From Macrobrachium rosenbergii (Eukaryota; Arthropoda; Malacostraca; Decapoda; Palaemonidae), in contig NC_089783.1 in the NCBI RefSeq assembly GCF_040412425.1, forward strand, positions 39,296,625-39,360,624: a DNA stretch of 64,000 nucleotides, written 5' to 3'. The translations under genes were made by a program, and so were the position numbers. A model generated the notes under the pieces. It made no database searches. It saw only the letters and a program-made list of their open reading frames with translations, and was not told where the DNA came from. How positions within the stretch are numbered: the first letter of the stretch is position 1; the number at the start of each line of letters is the position of its first letter. Below, one piece after another: positions 25,821 through 40,689 of this stretch.

Positions 25821-26356
25821 CAAACAAGTAAAATATGCGTCGAGGTGTCTTCGGCGAAATCGAGTTTTCTGTACATATGCTGTAAATATGCTGAAAATAT
25901 TTTATAGCATGGTTTCAAGTGTTCTAGCTTAGAATTTTTTTATTCTAAAGATTTATATGTCCATTTTGATGAACTTTTGTTGGACCATATTCAAGAACTT
26001 GTAATTTTAATAACTGTATCAAGTTGAGGTCAATAAACTTCTATCTATCTATCTATCTACAACGTATAATGCAGTATGAGCCGCGGCCTATGAAACTTTC
26101 AGCTACGGCCCCATGGTGGCCTGTCCTATAGCATTTCCAAAAGCACGATCATGGCTAATTTTAACCTTAAATAAAATATAAACTACTGAGGCTAGAGGGC
26201 TGCAACTTTGGTAAGTTTGATGATTGGAGGGTGGATAATCAACATACCAATTTGCAGTCCTCTAGCCTCAGTAGTTTTTAAGATCTGAGAGCGGACAGAA
26301 AGTGTGGACGGACAGACAAGTAGCCATCTCGATGGTTTTCTTTTACAGAAAACTAA
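25821..26356 (-). mobile_element. HLE copy 8, reverse, interrupted by a retroposon-like insertion
   Basis: HLE sequence occupies 25821-25875 (3' end, hairpin worn) and about 26060-26356 (5' end, central palindrome intact). It belongs to the subfamily with AGATGGC-type 5' sequence and with the CCACCGAAA hairpin region deleted. The ~184 bp between the parts is unrelated. Confidence 0.88.
25876..26059 (+). mobile_element. Retroposon 3' tail inserted in HLE copy 8
   Basis: This segment is absent from the other HLE copies. It ends with GTCAATAAACTTCTATCTAT, that is, an AATAAA signal followed by four CTAT units, the type of short tandem tail seen on some non-LTR retrotransposons. There is no coding sequence, so it would be a 5'-truncated copy. 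Confidence 0.5.
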
Positions 26357-27412
26357 AGAGTGGCTTTCGAGAGGAAAATGAAAATATGAATTCCCCTTTG
26401 AAAACAGTCTGGTCGCAAATAATGTCTTAATAATATATTGTCAAGACACTCCTTTATCTAAGCACATATTACTGCTAGTGTAGTCGTTCATTCATATGAA
26501 GATGTGTAGATTAATACATTTAACATTATCTCAAAACAGTCAGTACTGTAGAAAGCCATTTTCTTCAGGCTTTAGCGTTCTTTGGCTGTGAAGTGAACGC
26601 AAGAAGGACATTGTCAGAGTCAGAGCCTTTGTTAAGTGATGTACAGTACATAAAATCTTAAAAGAAAAAAATATGAGTAACACTGCGATCTGTGTGTAAA
26701 CGTATGACACATATACAGACATTCACACAGACGACAGAAAGGCACAAACATTTGGCGTCTTTTTACACCAACAGTTCTATGGTTCTGTGAGTGAATTTGA
26801 TAATGACCCTCAGGTTTGCTGTTCTCCACCCCTTTCCCATCGTGTTCTCTCTCTCTCTTTCTCTTTCTCTCTTTGTTTTTTCTTTCTTTCTATCTCATTT
26901 CAGACTATAGTTATTAATAATTTTTGGCCTTTTAATACAACCGAACCAATTTTTTAGTAACATGCAATCGACTTTATTTGTTTGTGTAAAAAATGTACAT
27001 CATTATTTTGTCAAATTTGTAGACTCATTTTGATTTTATCTGCTAGGTGGAAAAAGGAAAAATTCATTTTCATAAGTTCAAGTGGACCAACAAATGCTTT
27101 CTGATGAGAAGCCATTGTCTATATTATATTTACATAATTATTTAGTTTAATAGCATCAAGTTTCATACCTGGAACAGTGCTGCGTGATCTATTTCACATG
27201 ATCGATAACTGCAAATATAATCCCTTTCATCTCCTTTTATTTTATTTATCATCCTGTTCATATTCTCTTTTCCCTTTTCGCTCTACGACTGAGAATTTAC
27301 CATATATCAAAGCCCTACTTAACATACAGTAATTACTGGAAGCAATACTGTATAATTATGAACGCTTGTATTTGGCAATTACTTTTTTAAAACAAGATCA
27401 TTATCCGTTCTT
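26357..27412. other. Apparently unique AT-rich sequence
   Basis: Contains a pyrimidine-rich CT/TTTC tract at about 26845-26900; no coding or RNA features seen. Confidence 0.5.
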
Positions 27413-27633
<221 letters not shown>

Positions 27634-27956
27634 AACTATAGCAAAAACACAAACTTTCACTCATACAAGGAAGAAGAGCTTGTTGTAAACAGCCAGGCTG
27701 CATTGTAAGTGATTAACATGAAACCTGGAGGCGGCGGTATACAACGATCTCATCGATTAGTTCTCGGAAGGAGTGAAGATTAACCCATTGTTCTCATATT
27801 GTCCGACGTTTTAATTCTCACAGCTCTTTAGGATGATTAGCTGATGGGCGGGAGCTATTACAACTGTTTATGTTTAGGATGCTTTTATAAATGATAAAGC
27901 TCGCGCATAATAAAGTATGTTTAGGGTAAATTATATGTGTATACGAATATGAATAT

Positions 27957-28150
<194 letters not shown>

Positions 28151-28587
28151 ATGGTACATTTTTTATTCATTTTTAGACGAAGACAATTCTGTAAAAAATC
28201 GGATAAAAGAAAGATTATATGTATGTATATATACACATACACACACACACACACATATATATAATGTAGATATACATAATATTTCTTTCATACTATTTTT
28301 TATAGAACTGTATTTGTCTAATGATGAATAAAGAATATACCATAACGTACTTATACGCAATGAAAAGGAAAGCCATCCTCCTGGAAATTAATATGTGCAA
28401 TAATCTCGAAGTTTCCAACTCTAAGACCCTAACAATAAACAATGCAACGAGTAACTAAACTTTAACTTAGCCCTCCATAAGGGAGAGGGTTAACAGGATA
28501 GATTTTACAGTTGTACGAGGTTCTCTATTTTTCATGTTAAGATCTTCCCATTCTCACGGAGTATAAAGGATAGTATTACTGACATTT

Positions 28588-28985
28588 TAGTTTTGTGTAT
28601 AAGAAAACTATTAAGATGGCTTTGTCTCTCCGTCCGCACTTTTTCTGTCCGCCATCAAAACTTAAAAAAACTACTGAGGATAGAGGGATGCAAACTGGTA
28701 TGTTGATCATCCACCCTCCAATCATCAAACTATACCAAATTGCAGCCCTCTAGCCTCAGTAGTTTTTTTATTTTATTTAAGGTTAAAGTTAGCCATAATC
28801 GAGCTTCTGACAACTATATAGGATAGGCCACCACCGGGCCGTTGTTTACGTTTCATGGGCCGCGGCTCATACATCATTATACCGAGACCACCGAAGGATA
28901 GATCTATTTTCGGTGGCCTTGTTTATACGAAGTGCAGAACACTCGATTGATTTGAGGAAACTTCGGCGCATTTTTTACTTGTTTA
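28588..28985 (+). mobile_element. HLE copy 9, full length
   Basis: Starts AGTTTTGTGTATAAGAAAAC after TTTT and ends GGCGCATTTTTTACTTG before TTT. All blocks are present. AAGATGGCTTTGTC at the 5' side places it in the second 5' subfamily, although it keeps the CCACCGAAGG / TTTTCGGTGG hairpin. Confidence 0.93.
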
Positions 28986-29384
28986 TGTTTTGCAGTCGAT
29001 TGTATATTTTTTTCGAAGTCTCAGTTATGTAACAGTAACAGTTCAAGTAAGATAAAACTTTGATCAGGCAATCTCGATTACTACACTGTGCAATATATTC
29101 TGAACAGGAGACTGTCATAATAATTGAAATGAGAACTGGATCTGAAGTATGTGGCATATATTCTTATATAGTGCTGGAATACTGTGGAAGTTTTACAGTA
29201 ATTGTTCGAACTTGATGTAACAGATAAAGGAAGAGTTAAAACATACAATCAGGTCGGAATGATTTTGACTATCTTTTGAATCAAAATTGCTAAGCCATAA
29301 CCGACTTTACAGATCCAGGAACCAGTAATTTAAGGAATATTACACGCAGTCGAGAAAATCTTGTCATTGTAATTACAATATTAA

Positions 29385-29776
29385 AACAAGTAAAAATTGC
29401 GCCGAGGTTTCTTCAGCGCAATCGAGTTTTCTGTACAGCCGCTGCCGCCTATAATTAAGGCCACCGAAATTAGATCTATCTTTCGGTGGACTCGGCATAA
29501 TGCTGTATGAGCCGTGGCCCATGAAATTTTAACCACGGCCTATCCCATATCGTTGCCAGAAGCACGATTATGGCTAACCTTTAACCTTAAATGAAATAAA
29601 AAACTAGTGAGGCTAGAGGGCTGCAATTTGTTATGTCTGATGATTGGAGGGTGGATGATCAACATACCAATTTGCAGCCCTGTAGCCTCAGTAGTTTTTA
29701 AGATCTGGGGGCGGACAGAAAAAGTGCGGACGGACAGACAAAGCCGGCACAATAGTTTTCTTTTACAGAAAACTAA
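29385..29776 (-). mobile_element. HLE copy 10, reverse, full length (~390 bp)
   Basis: One of the cleanest copies. On the minus strand it has AGTTTTCTGTAAAAGAAAAC, GCCGGCTTTGTCTGTCCGTC, the central palindrome, TCCACCGAAAGATAG / TTTCGGTGG, TACAGAAAACTCGATTGCGC and ACTTG before TTTT. The terminal hairpin has one mismatch (CTGAAGAAACCTCGGCGC). The 84-codon minus frame is a repeat shadow. Confidence 0.93.
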
Positions 29777-30082
29777 CAAGACATGAACTGGCACAGCGGT
29801 AGAGGCACATTATCCCCTCACGTGAAAGAACTAGAGAGGCTGCCTGTGAGAGGCTGGGCAGTTTAATTGACAAGATTCCCGGGCACATACATAGTGGATT
29901 CCGCAAGCCATATTTGTACCATCACCAACAGAATCTGTATTTGTTTTACGAAATATTCATTTATTCTTCGGAATTCATGAATAAATACAGAGAATTTCAC
30001 TACAATCATACCTTCGACCATTATTACACTTCCACAGAAAATCCCATTAAAACGGCTGTACACTGGTGTTCAGCCTTTTATT

Positions 30083-30085
<3 letters not shown>

Positions 30086-30145
<60 letters not shown>
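30086..30145. repeat. (CT)n microsatellite
   Basis: Pure CT run of about 60 bp. Confidence 0.97.
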
Positions 30146-30148
<3 letters not shown>

Positions 30149-30227
30149 GAGGTAGCTCATCTGACCACTGGTCTCAATACTATGTAATTTCCCTAATTAA
30201 CGCTCCTCCAAGGCTACCTGTGGTTAC

Positions 30228-30230
<3 letters not shown>

Positions 30231-30291
<61 letters not shown>
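30231..30291. repeat. (GA)n microsatellite
   Basis: Pure GA run of about 60 bp, 85 bp from the CT run, so the two could pair as complementary arms. Confidence 0.97.
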
Positions 30292-30294
<3 letters not shown>

Positions 30295-30425
30295 TTTCTG
30301 ACAGAAAAACGACTCCCAGAAAACATTTACATTGGACGGATAAAAGTTTTAAATACAATGGTGTGCCTGGTGTTGAAAAATGCAAAATGCAAACACAAGA
30401 ATTCTATCCACGTAATTTAGCCGCC

Positions 30426-30507
<82 letters not shown>

Positions 30508-30882
30508 CCAAGCATTCTATTGCATTTTAACTTTCAGGGGGAAGGCAACCATGAAAAAAATATTATTATTACCCCTTCTATTATCATTAGCAAAATCCTA
30601 CACTAGTTTCTAACATGAAACTGCTTTGCTAATGATTTGAGCAGTGGCACCTTTGGGTATACAACTCAATAACAAAACGAAAATTCTCCAACACAGTAAG
30701 AATGGTGAAAAAAAAATTAAAACAAGGTACAAAGCCGCACGATGATAGGCATAGTGTATCCTCAGGTGGAATACCTTGAAAGGCATACTACACTGGCTAA
30801 CTGCAGTCATTTATGCAAGGTCTTATTTTATCACATAACCTATAGCGAACAGTTACATAATAAAAGGTAATTTATCGATTTT

Positions 30883-31026
<144 letters not shown>

Positions 31027-31054
31027 TCAACATACAATCAAGCGTGGAACAGAA

Positions 31055-31309
31055 ATAAATTTCTGACTCACATCAGGATCGAACCCAGGTCTTTCAATTG
31101 AAAGGCAAGGGCGCTGCCCACTAGGCCATACAAGTCTAAAAGAAGTTGGAACCTGAGAGCAGCTGCACCCAAGGAATTACCTGGGCAAGCTAACTACTTG
31201 CATACCAGCGAGTTTTCCCCAACTTCCCGACTCAGCAATGGCCCAATTGACAGCATTTCATTCGAATTATCCCTTCTGAGTGAATAAGATAGAAATAATC
31301 AACACACAA
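31055..31309 (-). mobile_element. tRNA-derived SINE, left inverted copy
   Basis: Reverse complement of 31356-31609 with few differences. It carries the B-box as GGATCGAACC near 31058-31090 and CCACTAGGCCA as the complement of the A-box. Bordered outward by an AT array. Confidence 0.75.
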
Positions 31310-31355
31310 CCACGTGTGGAACAGAAATTTGACCGAACCCACGTCTTTCAATTGA

Positions 31356-31607
31356 TTGTGTGTTGATTATTTCTATCTTATTCACTCAGAAGGAATAATT
31401 AGAATGAAATGCTGTCAACTGGGTCATTGCTGAATCGGGAAGTTGCGGAAAACTCGCTGGTATGCAAGCAGTTAGCTTGCCCAGGTAATTCCTTGGATGC
31501 AGTTGCTCTCAGGTTCCAACTTCTTTTAGACTTGTATGGCCTAGTGGGCATCGCCCTTGCCTTTCAATTGAGAAACCTGGGTTCGATCCTGATGTGAGTC
31601 AGAAATT

Positions 31608-31609
<2 letters not shown>
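31356..31609 (+). mobile_element. tRNA-derived SINE, right inverted copy
   Basis: A-box TGGCCTAGTGGG (31537-31548) and B-box GGTTCGATCC (31580-31589) at tRNA spacing inside a longer non-tRNA body. A third relative lies at 32666-32778. The tRNA-like part closes the element and is followed by the AT array, so the element ends with its tRNA-like part and not with a body or poly-A tail. Confidence 0.75.
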
Positions 31610-31699
<90 letters not shown>

Positions 31700-32272
31700 T
31701 TGTAAAATTGTATTTGGTAATTGCTTTATGATCTTATATATATCAGTCAGGTTTACATAAATTATCGATTACTTCGAAACGCTACGTGTTACAGGATATA
31801 TTAAAAAACCTATGAACCCTTTAAAAATGAATTTCACCAAATAGGCTATGTAGATAAAATACAAACAAAATAGATAAATTGACCTTTTATTATCCAATTG
31901 TTCGCCGCCCAATAGTACAAAGTATTAAATTTTCAACATGTAATAAAAAGGTTCATGCGTGAATGACTGCAGTTTGCCAGTGTGATATTACCTTTACCGC
32001 CCATTCACGGTAGAGGACACTATGCCTATCACCATACGGCTATATACTGTGCCTTTTAATGCCTTTTAATTTCTCATTTACTCTTGTTATTCTGTTGAAA
32101 AATTGTTTGTCGTTATTGGGTTATATACCCACAGGTGCCATTGCTCAAATCATTAACAAAGCAGTTTGTTGTTCGCAGTTGATGGAGGATTTTGCTAAAG
32201 ATAATGGTAGAAGTAATAATAGCTCTTTTGATAGTTGCCTTTCCCCTAACAGTTAAAGTACATAGGAGGGCT

Positions 32273-32965
<693 letters not shown>

Positions 32966-33455
32966 TGCCCAGATTTTTCACTGTGTGGTTTAATCCGTCA
33001 ATCAATCACGAGGCTATTTTTAGCAGGAGTCGGCATCCAGGTGATGCCTCTCCTGGCACGCTCAGGCTTAAGTTAACTTTTATTCTGCCTCTATCGCCAT
33101 TGTTCATTCTCATCTTTCCGTCTTAACTAACGTTATCATCAAATGCTATTCGGCTGCTTGCGACTCTCCATTCCTCATTGTGCATTCTATTTCTGGAATG
33201 TGTTGCTCAATATGAGTTGAGGTCATGCGTGTCTCATAAATTGCCAAAGAGAAGACCGTTCCTTAAACATACAGTTTCTGAGTTCACTAATTTCAGCGTT
33301 GAGGCTCTGTATATTTGATTTGAGGTTTAAAAACCGAGTTTGAATAACGACTTTCTTATATCATGAAAAATTTTTTTTCTTTTAGCTCGCTGAGATCGGT
33401 GGAAGTTCGTTTTGCCTATAACATGCTCGCATGCATGCACACTCACGCACATACA

Positions 33456-33670
33456 CGCACAAACACACATACATATATATACATATATAAACACACACAC
33501 ACGTGTATATATATGTATGTATATATATGTATAATTATATATATGTATAATATATATATATAATTAAATATGATATAACTATATATACATATATGTATAT
33601 ATATACATACATACATATGTATATATACATACGTACATATATACACACACATATATGTGTGTGTACATAT
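33456..33670. repeat. CA/TA/CATA low-complexity tract
   Basis: Irregular ACAC, TATA and TACA repeats; a degenerate microsatellite. Confidence 0.9.
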
Positions 33671-34245
33671 GTATCAACATTGCGTTCTACTGTAATACCT
33701 TATTTTCACTGATAGAAAGAATGAGCTTTACTTATCGACAATTAATATACAAAATGTGTTCAGATGCAGTCAGGTTATTCCTCACTATACAAACGATATT
33801 GCTGACAGTCATCTAATCCTTAAGGTTAATAGCAACAAGAATTATATTATTCATGTTCAGTAGAGGTTTACCCAGAATTGGAAAAGATTACTTGATTGAT
33901 GTTGAGAGCCATATTTCCTGTTATTAATAAGTTTATAATCAGGCTAAGTACTTACTCTGGTTATCCCTTAGGGGAAGGTATGAGAGCCAAAACATTCAGT
34001 AATAAGTCCTTAAGTAACAAGTGTTAAGTAAATGTAGATTCAGAAAATACCCAACTGAGATGACATCAGCTCAGAAAAATGTGGCTTTTCAGTGAGTTGA
34101 GCATATGTCTTTTTCAAACTTTAAATATATTATATAATCACATCATGGACCGTACTTCTGTATTGCTATTGAATTGTTTTGAGCATGATATTTTTTTTGT
34201 ATCAGTCATTATTAAGTGGCCTTATACTAGTACACGGGCAAAGAT

Positions 34246-35245
<1,000 letters not shown>

Positions 35246-36033
35246 TCCAAAGCAAATAATTTGAAAAAGTAAACTAACAAAATGAATTATTACATGGATT
35301 TAAAATTAACTTCTTAAATAAAAGATGATATTCCTCATTGTCCATTCATTTTGCATTTTATAACAATGCCGTTAACATTTCGTCCCAAAGTATTTTATCT
35401 AAATATAATGTTTTTTTACGTCACCTTTACCCCTGGTCATATTTTTTTTTGTTTCTTTTCGATAAATGAATATAGCACGTTCTGTAGTATAGTCTTCACT
35501 ATCGCAATTTTATATGTATTTACTCCTAGAGGAATTTAAGTCTTAAAGCAATTTTTCCTGCTCGATCATGGACGGTCTGCATTACGTAACACCCTATAAT
35601 CTACCTTTGCATAAGTTAGCACACGCTTTTATGATTAAAGTTCAACCCCAAATAAATCATTTCCAGTCTTTTCCTTTTAACCCTCTGCATGATTATTAGC
35701 TTGCCCATTGCCTCTATGCGTGAAAAATTGTCATTCTGCCAACAGTATAAAGCCGGGTAATGATAAACCTGCGGAAAATTGTAGCCTTGTTGCATGAATG
35801 GAAAGAGTAATCCGTACTGATTAATGTGTTTTAAGGTTTTGAGCCAACAGAGATTTATCGCACAATCTGGGGATTTCTCTGTTACTTCATAACATATGAG
35901 AACGCTTTCCCCAAAATTAAATTTCTTTTTGTCGATTCGTTTATTTGACTCTCTTGAAATTCACATACGAAAATAAGAGCAATAGTAAAACTGAACAAGC
36001 ACCTGTTTATTTCATAACATTTATAAGGTACTA

Positions 36034-36475
36034 CGTCTTCAGATTCGAGGGAATACGTTTTCAGATTCTACGTAATACGTTTTCAGATTCAAGGATCCAC
36101 GTTTTCAGATTCAGGGGAATACGTTTTCAGATTCAGGGGAATACGTCATCATATTCTAGGTAATACTTTTCAGATTCAAGGGAATACGTTTTCAGATTTA
36201 AGGGAATATGTTTTCAGATTCAGGGGAATACGTTTTCATATTCAAGGGAATAAATTTTCAGATTCTAGGTAATACGTTTTCAGATTCAAGGGAATACGTT
36301 TTCAGACTTATGGGAATACGTTTTCAGATTCAAGGGAATTCGTTTTCAGATTTTGGGTAATATGTTTTCAGATTCAAGGGAATTCGTTTTCAGATTCTGG
36401 GTAATACGTTTTCAGATTCAAGGGAATACGTTTTCAGATTCATGGGAATACGTTTTCAGATTCAAGGTGTGGTAA
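36034..36475. repeat. 22-bp minisatellite, ~20 units
   Basis: Tandem unit TTTTCAGATTCAAGGGAATA plus CG, with variants TCTAGGTAA, TCAGGGGAA and TTATGGGAA. One unit is 21 bp. Part of it is open as a chance 72-codon frame. Confidence 0.95.
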
Positions 36476-36618
36476 AATATATATCTTTACAATTTCATCT
36501 AATAATTCGAATTAGAGACGCTGGAAAAATCATCACCTACGTAGACATGGGCTGCTGTATGCGCGACAAAAAATTAAATATCAAATCAACGGTATAGGTT
36601 TAAAAAATAAAAAAATAC

Positions 36619-36775
36619 AACAGGGTGACAGAAACAGGAGCAATAAATAATTATTGATAAAATTACAATAGAAAAAAAATCAATACAGCTGAAAAAAACA
36701 GGGTGACAGAAACAGGAGCACTAAATAATTATTGATAAAATTACAATAGAAAAAAAAATCAATACAGGTGATAAA
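36619..36775. repeat. 78-bp tandem duplication
   Basis: AACAGGGTGACAGAAACAGG and the next ~58 bp occur twice (starts 36619 and 36697) with only a few differences. Confidence 0.92.
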
Positions 36776-37214
36776 CAAGTCAAATTGAGCAAAGGAACGG
36801 TCGATCAGACAATCACATAAATTAAGTGGGATCCTAAACTTCGACTTTGCTACAGAATGCTAAGGCCAATCTATTAAAGATGAAATGACGGTACACCACG
36901 AAACTCCCTCTGCAAATATTTCGAGAGGAATTTGTGTGAGTTCTCCTGGGAACTATTCCCAGTGAGATCGCCGAGTGGGAAATGGAATATGCGACTCTCG
37001 TGAAATTGCCAAGATGGGCGTCTGCGCTTTTATGTGAATTGGGAAGTCTGTCTTTATGCAAAAGGGAAAAGATTGTTTAGTGAAGGTGAATAAGTATATC
37101 TAAATTCTCCGTTTCAGAGGCCCTATATTCCTCTCTAAGGATGTCGTGCAATTGAAACTTTAAAAGTTCAAGCAAAGATACAATGCATTACTACCCTAAT
37201 ATAATTCTTATTGT

Positions 37215-37435
37215 ATTTCAATAATTTACTTACATTTTTATCTATTTATTTACTAGTGTGTTAATCTTTTTTTTATTTATTAAGTGATCGCTTCTTTCTG
37301 TATTTCTCTTTACCTTCTGTTTCTTCTTTGTAATGAACATATTCTTTGGAAGCTTGAATTTCAAGTTAATGGTCCTTGTGGGCTTGTTCCATATGAATAG
37401 GGTTCGTGTATTGAATAGTGATAATAATAAGAGTT
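37215..37435 (-). mobile_element. Trinucleotide-headed dispersed repeat, reverse copy
   Basis: On the minus strand CCCTATTCATATGGAACAAG, CCCACAAGGACCATTAACTT, AAATTCAAGCTTCCAAAGAA and AAATACAGAAAGAAGCGATC align with 54110-54320. A short TAATAATAA run lies beside it where the other copies have long AAT/ATT arrays. Confidence 0.75.
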
Positions 37436-37551
37436 TGGTGGCTGAGTCCTGGTAAAAATACAATTCCTGTGAACACAATTTGGGGTCAGATTAGTCAGTT
37501 GTACTATCGCCAATGAAACTGAAACACGTTTGATATTTCCTCACAATTTGT

Positions 37552-38100
37552 GAGAAATGAATCCAGACTTCACAAAAGAGACTCCAGTTATATAGTTTAG
37601 GAAATGAATACAGACTTCACAGAAGAGACCTCGGTTATATAGTTAAGGAAATGAATACAGACTTCACGGAAGAGACTTCAGTTATATAGTTAAGGAAATG
37701 AATACAGACTTCACGAAAGAGACTTCAGTTATTTAGTTAAGGAAACGAATACAGACTTCACGAAAGAGACTTCAGTTATTTAGTTAAGGAAATGAATACA
37801 GACTTCACGTAAGAGACTTCAGTTATTTAGTTAAGGAAATGAATACAGACTTCACGTTAGAGACTTAACTTATATAGTTAAGGAAATGAATACAGACTTC
37901 ACGGAAGGGACTTTAGTTATATAGTTATGGAAATAAATACAGACTTCAAGTAAGAGACTTCAGTTATATAGTTAAGGAAAGAAATACAGACTTCACAGAA
38001 GAGACTTCAGTTATATAGTTAAGAAAATGAATACAGACTTCACAGAAGAGACTGCAGTTATATAGTTAAGAAAGTGAATACGGGCTTCACAGAGGGGCTA
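37552..38100. repeat. 47-bp minisatellite, ~11.7 units
   Basis: The unit begins GAAATGAATACAGACTTCAC and continues with GAAGAGACTTCAGTTATATA and GTTAAG. Starts at 37601 and 37648 show the 47-bp spacing. The array ends shortly before an A-run of about 24 at 38110-38133. Confidence 0.95.
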
Positions 38101-38133
38101 GGCGTCGCCTAAAAAAAAAAAAAAAAAAAAAAA

Positions 38134-38947
38134 AGGAAAATGACAAGAACTCGTAGTTGACGTATGGAATTTAATAACCTCAAGTTTGGAAGAATGCAAA
38201 AAAGAAAAAAAAAATTCAAATTGTGTTCCAAATGGGGTTGGAAAATTCCGAGATGATTTCACCCTCGACGAACCATAATTCTCTCTTTCAAAAAAGGAAT
38301 GATGATACTGAAGTTTTGTAGATAAAACTTTTTTCTTCTTGTTTGTATGTAAATGAAGTTTGGACAGTTTTTTTTAAGTTTGATTATGTAGTCTGGTCTA
38401 TATTCTGGGAAACTAAAATTTATTTTTTTATACAAGTATGTAGAATGAAACAAAACAGAATAATCTTGGCATTTTTTCCCTTGTAATACAAATCTGACGT
38501 TTTGACATGAAAATGAGGCTATTTGCTTTGATCATACAATATCAGCAACGTCGAATGCAGATATTAAAAAAAGGACGATAACCATACAAATTATCTTAAC
38601 AGAACTTCCGTAATTCAGGCCTAGACTATGTGCACCATGCCTCTAACATCTCTGATATTTGCATCATTTCCTAAAAATGATGAGGATGAATTTATATGTT
38701 CCTTATGATCTAGTGGTTTATTTAATCGACGAATTTTAGGTATTGCTTAAAACAGGCTACACGTAGTCTGACTGCTGGCTGACTTATTGACTGAAAAATG
38801 TAAACTAAGGTGCAATGACTATTGTCACTTACGATTTAAATCGTATGCACAGATCAAGTTGCTATGTGCAATAGCTGTGTATTTTTGGCCGTGCTGAAAA
38901 GAGACTTTGGCTCAGGCAGCCGTCTAAGTCGGATAGAAGGTGATTAG
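38134..38947. other. Apparently unique AT-rich sequence
   Basis: A single minus-strand frame of 64 codons without recognisable motifs; several A- and T-runs. Confidence 0.5.
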
Positions 38948-39259
38948 GTCTAGAGCAGTGGTTCTTAACCTTTTTATTACCACGCCCCCTCTGAGAGTTG
39001 GTCCTTCCCTTCACGCCTCCCTTGCACCTATGAATAAAATTCCCTCCCAGATTTAAAGGAAAATAAAAATAAAAGAGAAAGAGAAGGGGTGTTTTTATCC
39101 TCTTGGGAATGAAATAGTGAGACACTTGACACTGCTTCTTAGCGATTCTTGTTAAGAGAATAACGAATATAATCAGAGAATTCTTAATTTTTCCCTAGGT
39201 CTCGCGTCCCCCTTGGAAACTGCTGACGTCCCCCGGGGTTAAGAACCACTGGTCTAGAG
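38948..39259. mobile_element. hAT-type MITE with 8-bp target-site duplication
   Basis: Terminal inverted repeats CAGTGGTTCTTAACC (from 38956) and GGTTAAGAACCACTG (to 39251) bound a 296-bp element with no transposase frame. They are flanked by a perfect 8-bp direct repeat GTCTAGAG (38948-38955 and 39252-39259). CAGTGGTTCT termini with 8-bp duplications are typical of hAT elements. The C-rich interior next to each terminus (CACGCCCCCTC, GTCCCCCTTGG) is also usual for this type. The perfect duplication argues for a fairly recent or well-preserved insertion. Confidence 0.92.
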
Positions 39260-40195
39260 TGACCAAGTTGTGAATTCATAACATCAGTGGTTATCAGAGA
39301 CTTAATTGTGAACTGAGGTTTTGTGTGGTATTTTGAGCAACTGAGTACAGGGTTTGGTGTTGCCGTTGATTTTAGATTGAGCTGATCTTATGACAGCACT
39401 TGTACTTGTTAGGGGTACACAGGTATTAGGATTATAGGGAACCCCCCTGTACTTAGCAAGGTCAACCTTGACCGTTCCGTAAAACCTTGGAGATAACATT
39501 TTGATATATGTATGAAATATAATTTTTTTCTTTGGAAAAAAAACATGAAGAGAAAAGGTCATAGAGAGTATATAAAGTCTTTTTCCTTTTGAAAAATTGA
39601 TCATTATTTCATCTCACTGAAAATGGCGCGGAAAATTAGCTCGGTGAAGCCAGTTTCAAAAGTAGGACTTTTCTTTATTCCCTTTCATAACTCACTGCCA
39701 TCATATCACACATCATTTTTAAACTGCAAGTTTTTATTTTTCACTTTCTACCAAAAAACAAATAAATAAAAGATAAAACAGGGATATAATCGGATTCAGA
39801 GGAAATATAAGAATTTCCCTTTGGTCAGTCTAACCTTTGCTTTATTTTTTTTTTTCTATCTGCCGGCAACCTTTCGATACTTTTCACACAAAAAAAATAA
39901 CGTTTCATGTTCTGCTTTTTTTCTCTCTCTCTCCGACCTCACTTTTTTCCCTCCGAAATCATATATATATTTTTTTTGGCCACTGGAAAATCATTTTCCT
40001 CTCGGGGAAAATCCATCTATTCGTCGTCGGATTATTAAGGATTCCAAACAATTTTATGTTTTAGGGATTTTTTTCCTATCCCTACTTCATTTTTCACTGT
40101 GGAGAGTTTTTTTTTTATTTTTTACGAGTGGAATGATGAGTTTGCGCGGCTGTCTGTAATTGCATGGTTTTATAATGGACTCTTTAAGAGAAGGT

Positions 40196-40198
<3 letters not shown>
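39260..40198. other. Apparently unique, T-rich sequence
   Basis: Overlapping F/S/L-rich frames (39821-40159, 39837-40064) and a minus-strand 100-codon frame (39302-39604) have no recognisable motif. Confidence 0.5.

Positions 40199-40262
<64 letters not shown>
40199..40262. repeat. (GA)n microsatellite
   Basis: Pure GA run of about 64 bp. Confidence 0.97.
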
Positions 40263-40264
<2 letters not shown>

Positions 40265-40449
40265 TGATTAAGTATCAATATAAGGAAATTCGGAATAATC
40301 GTTTTAAATTCCTTTTAAAGTAAGCGTCATAATATTTATCTATTGAAGAAAAGCTGGGAAATGAAGTATTTAAAGTATTTTATTATATGTATTATAAGTC
40401 AATGATGAGCCAACAAACTTCAGGTGATGATTATGACTAGTTAAATTTG

Positions 40450-40653
40450 ATGGATGGCACTAGCGGATCCAGGGCGGGGGGAGGGGGGGGCACCTGGGCA
40501 CGTGGCCACCCGCATGAAACAATTTATATAATAATAACATAAATGAGAAATATAAAAATGGGAAACGAATTAAAAATCTATTATAGAAATAATATCATTC
40601 TGAAAAAAATTAATAATAACAATAATAATAATGAATATATATACATACATATA

Positions 40654-40689
<36 letters not shown>

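Noticed and set aside
30086..30291. CT run and GA run 85 bp apart as another palindrome
   Set aside because: The sequences between and outside the two runs show no mirror similarity, so pairing is limited to the dinucleotide tracts themselves.
31530..31605. Candidate tRNA gene in the 31-kb palindrome
   Set aside because: Box spacing is tRNA-like, but the same unit is found in inverted and third copies joined to a common non-tRNA body, so it is a SINE head.
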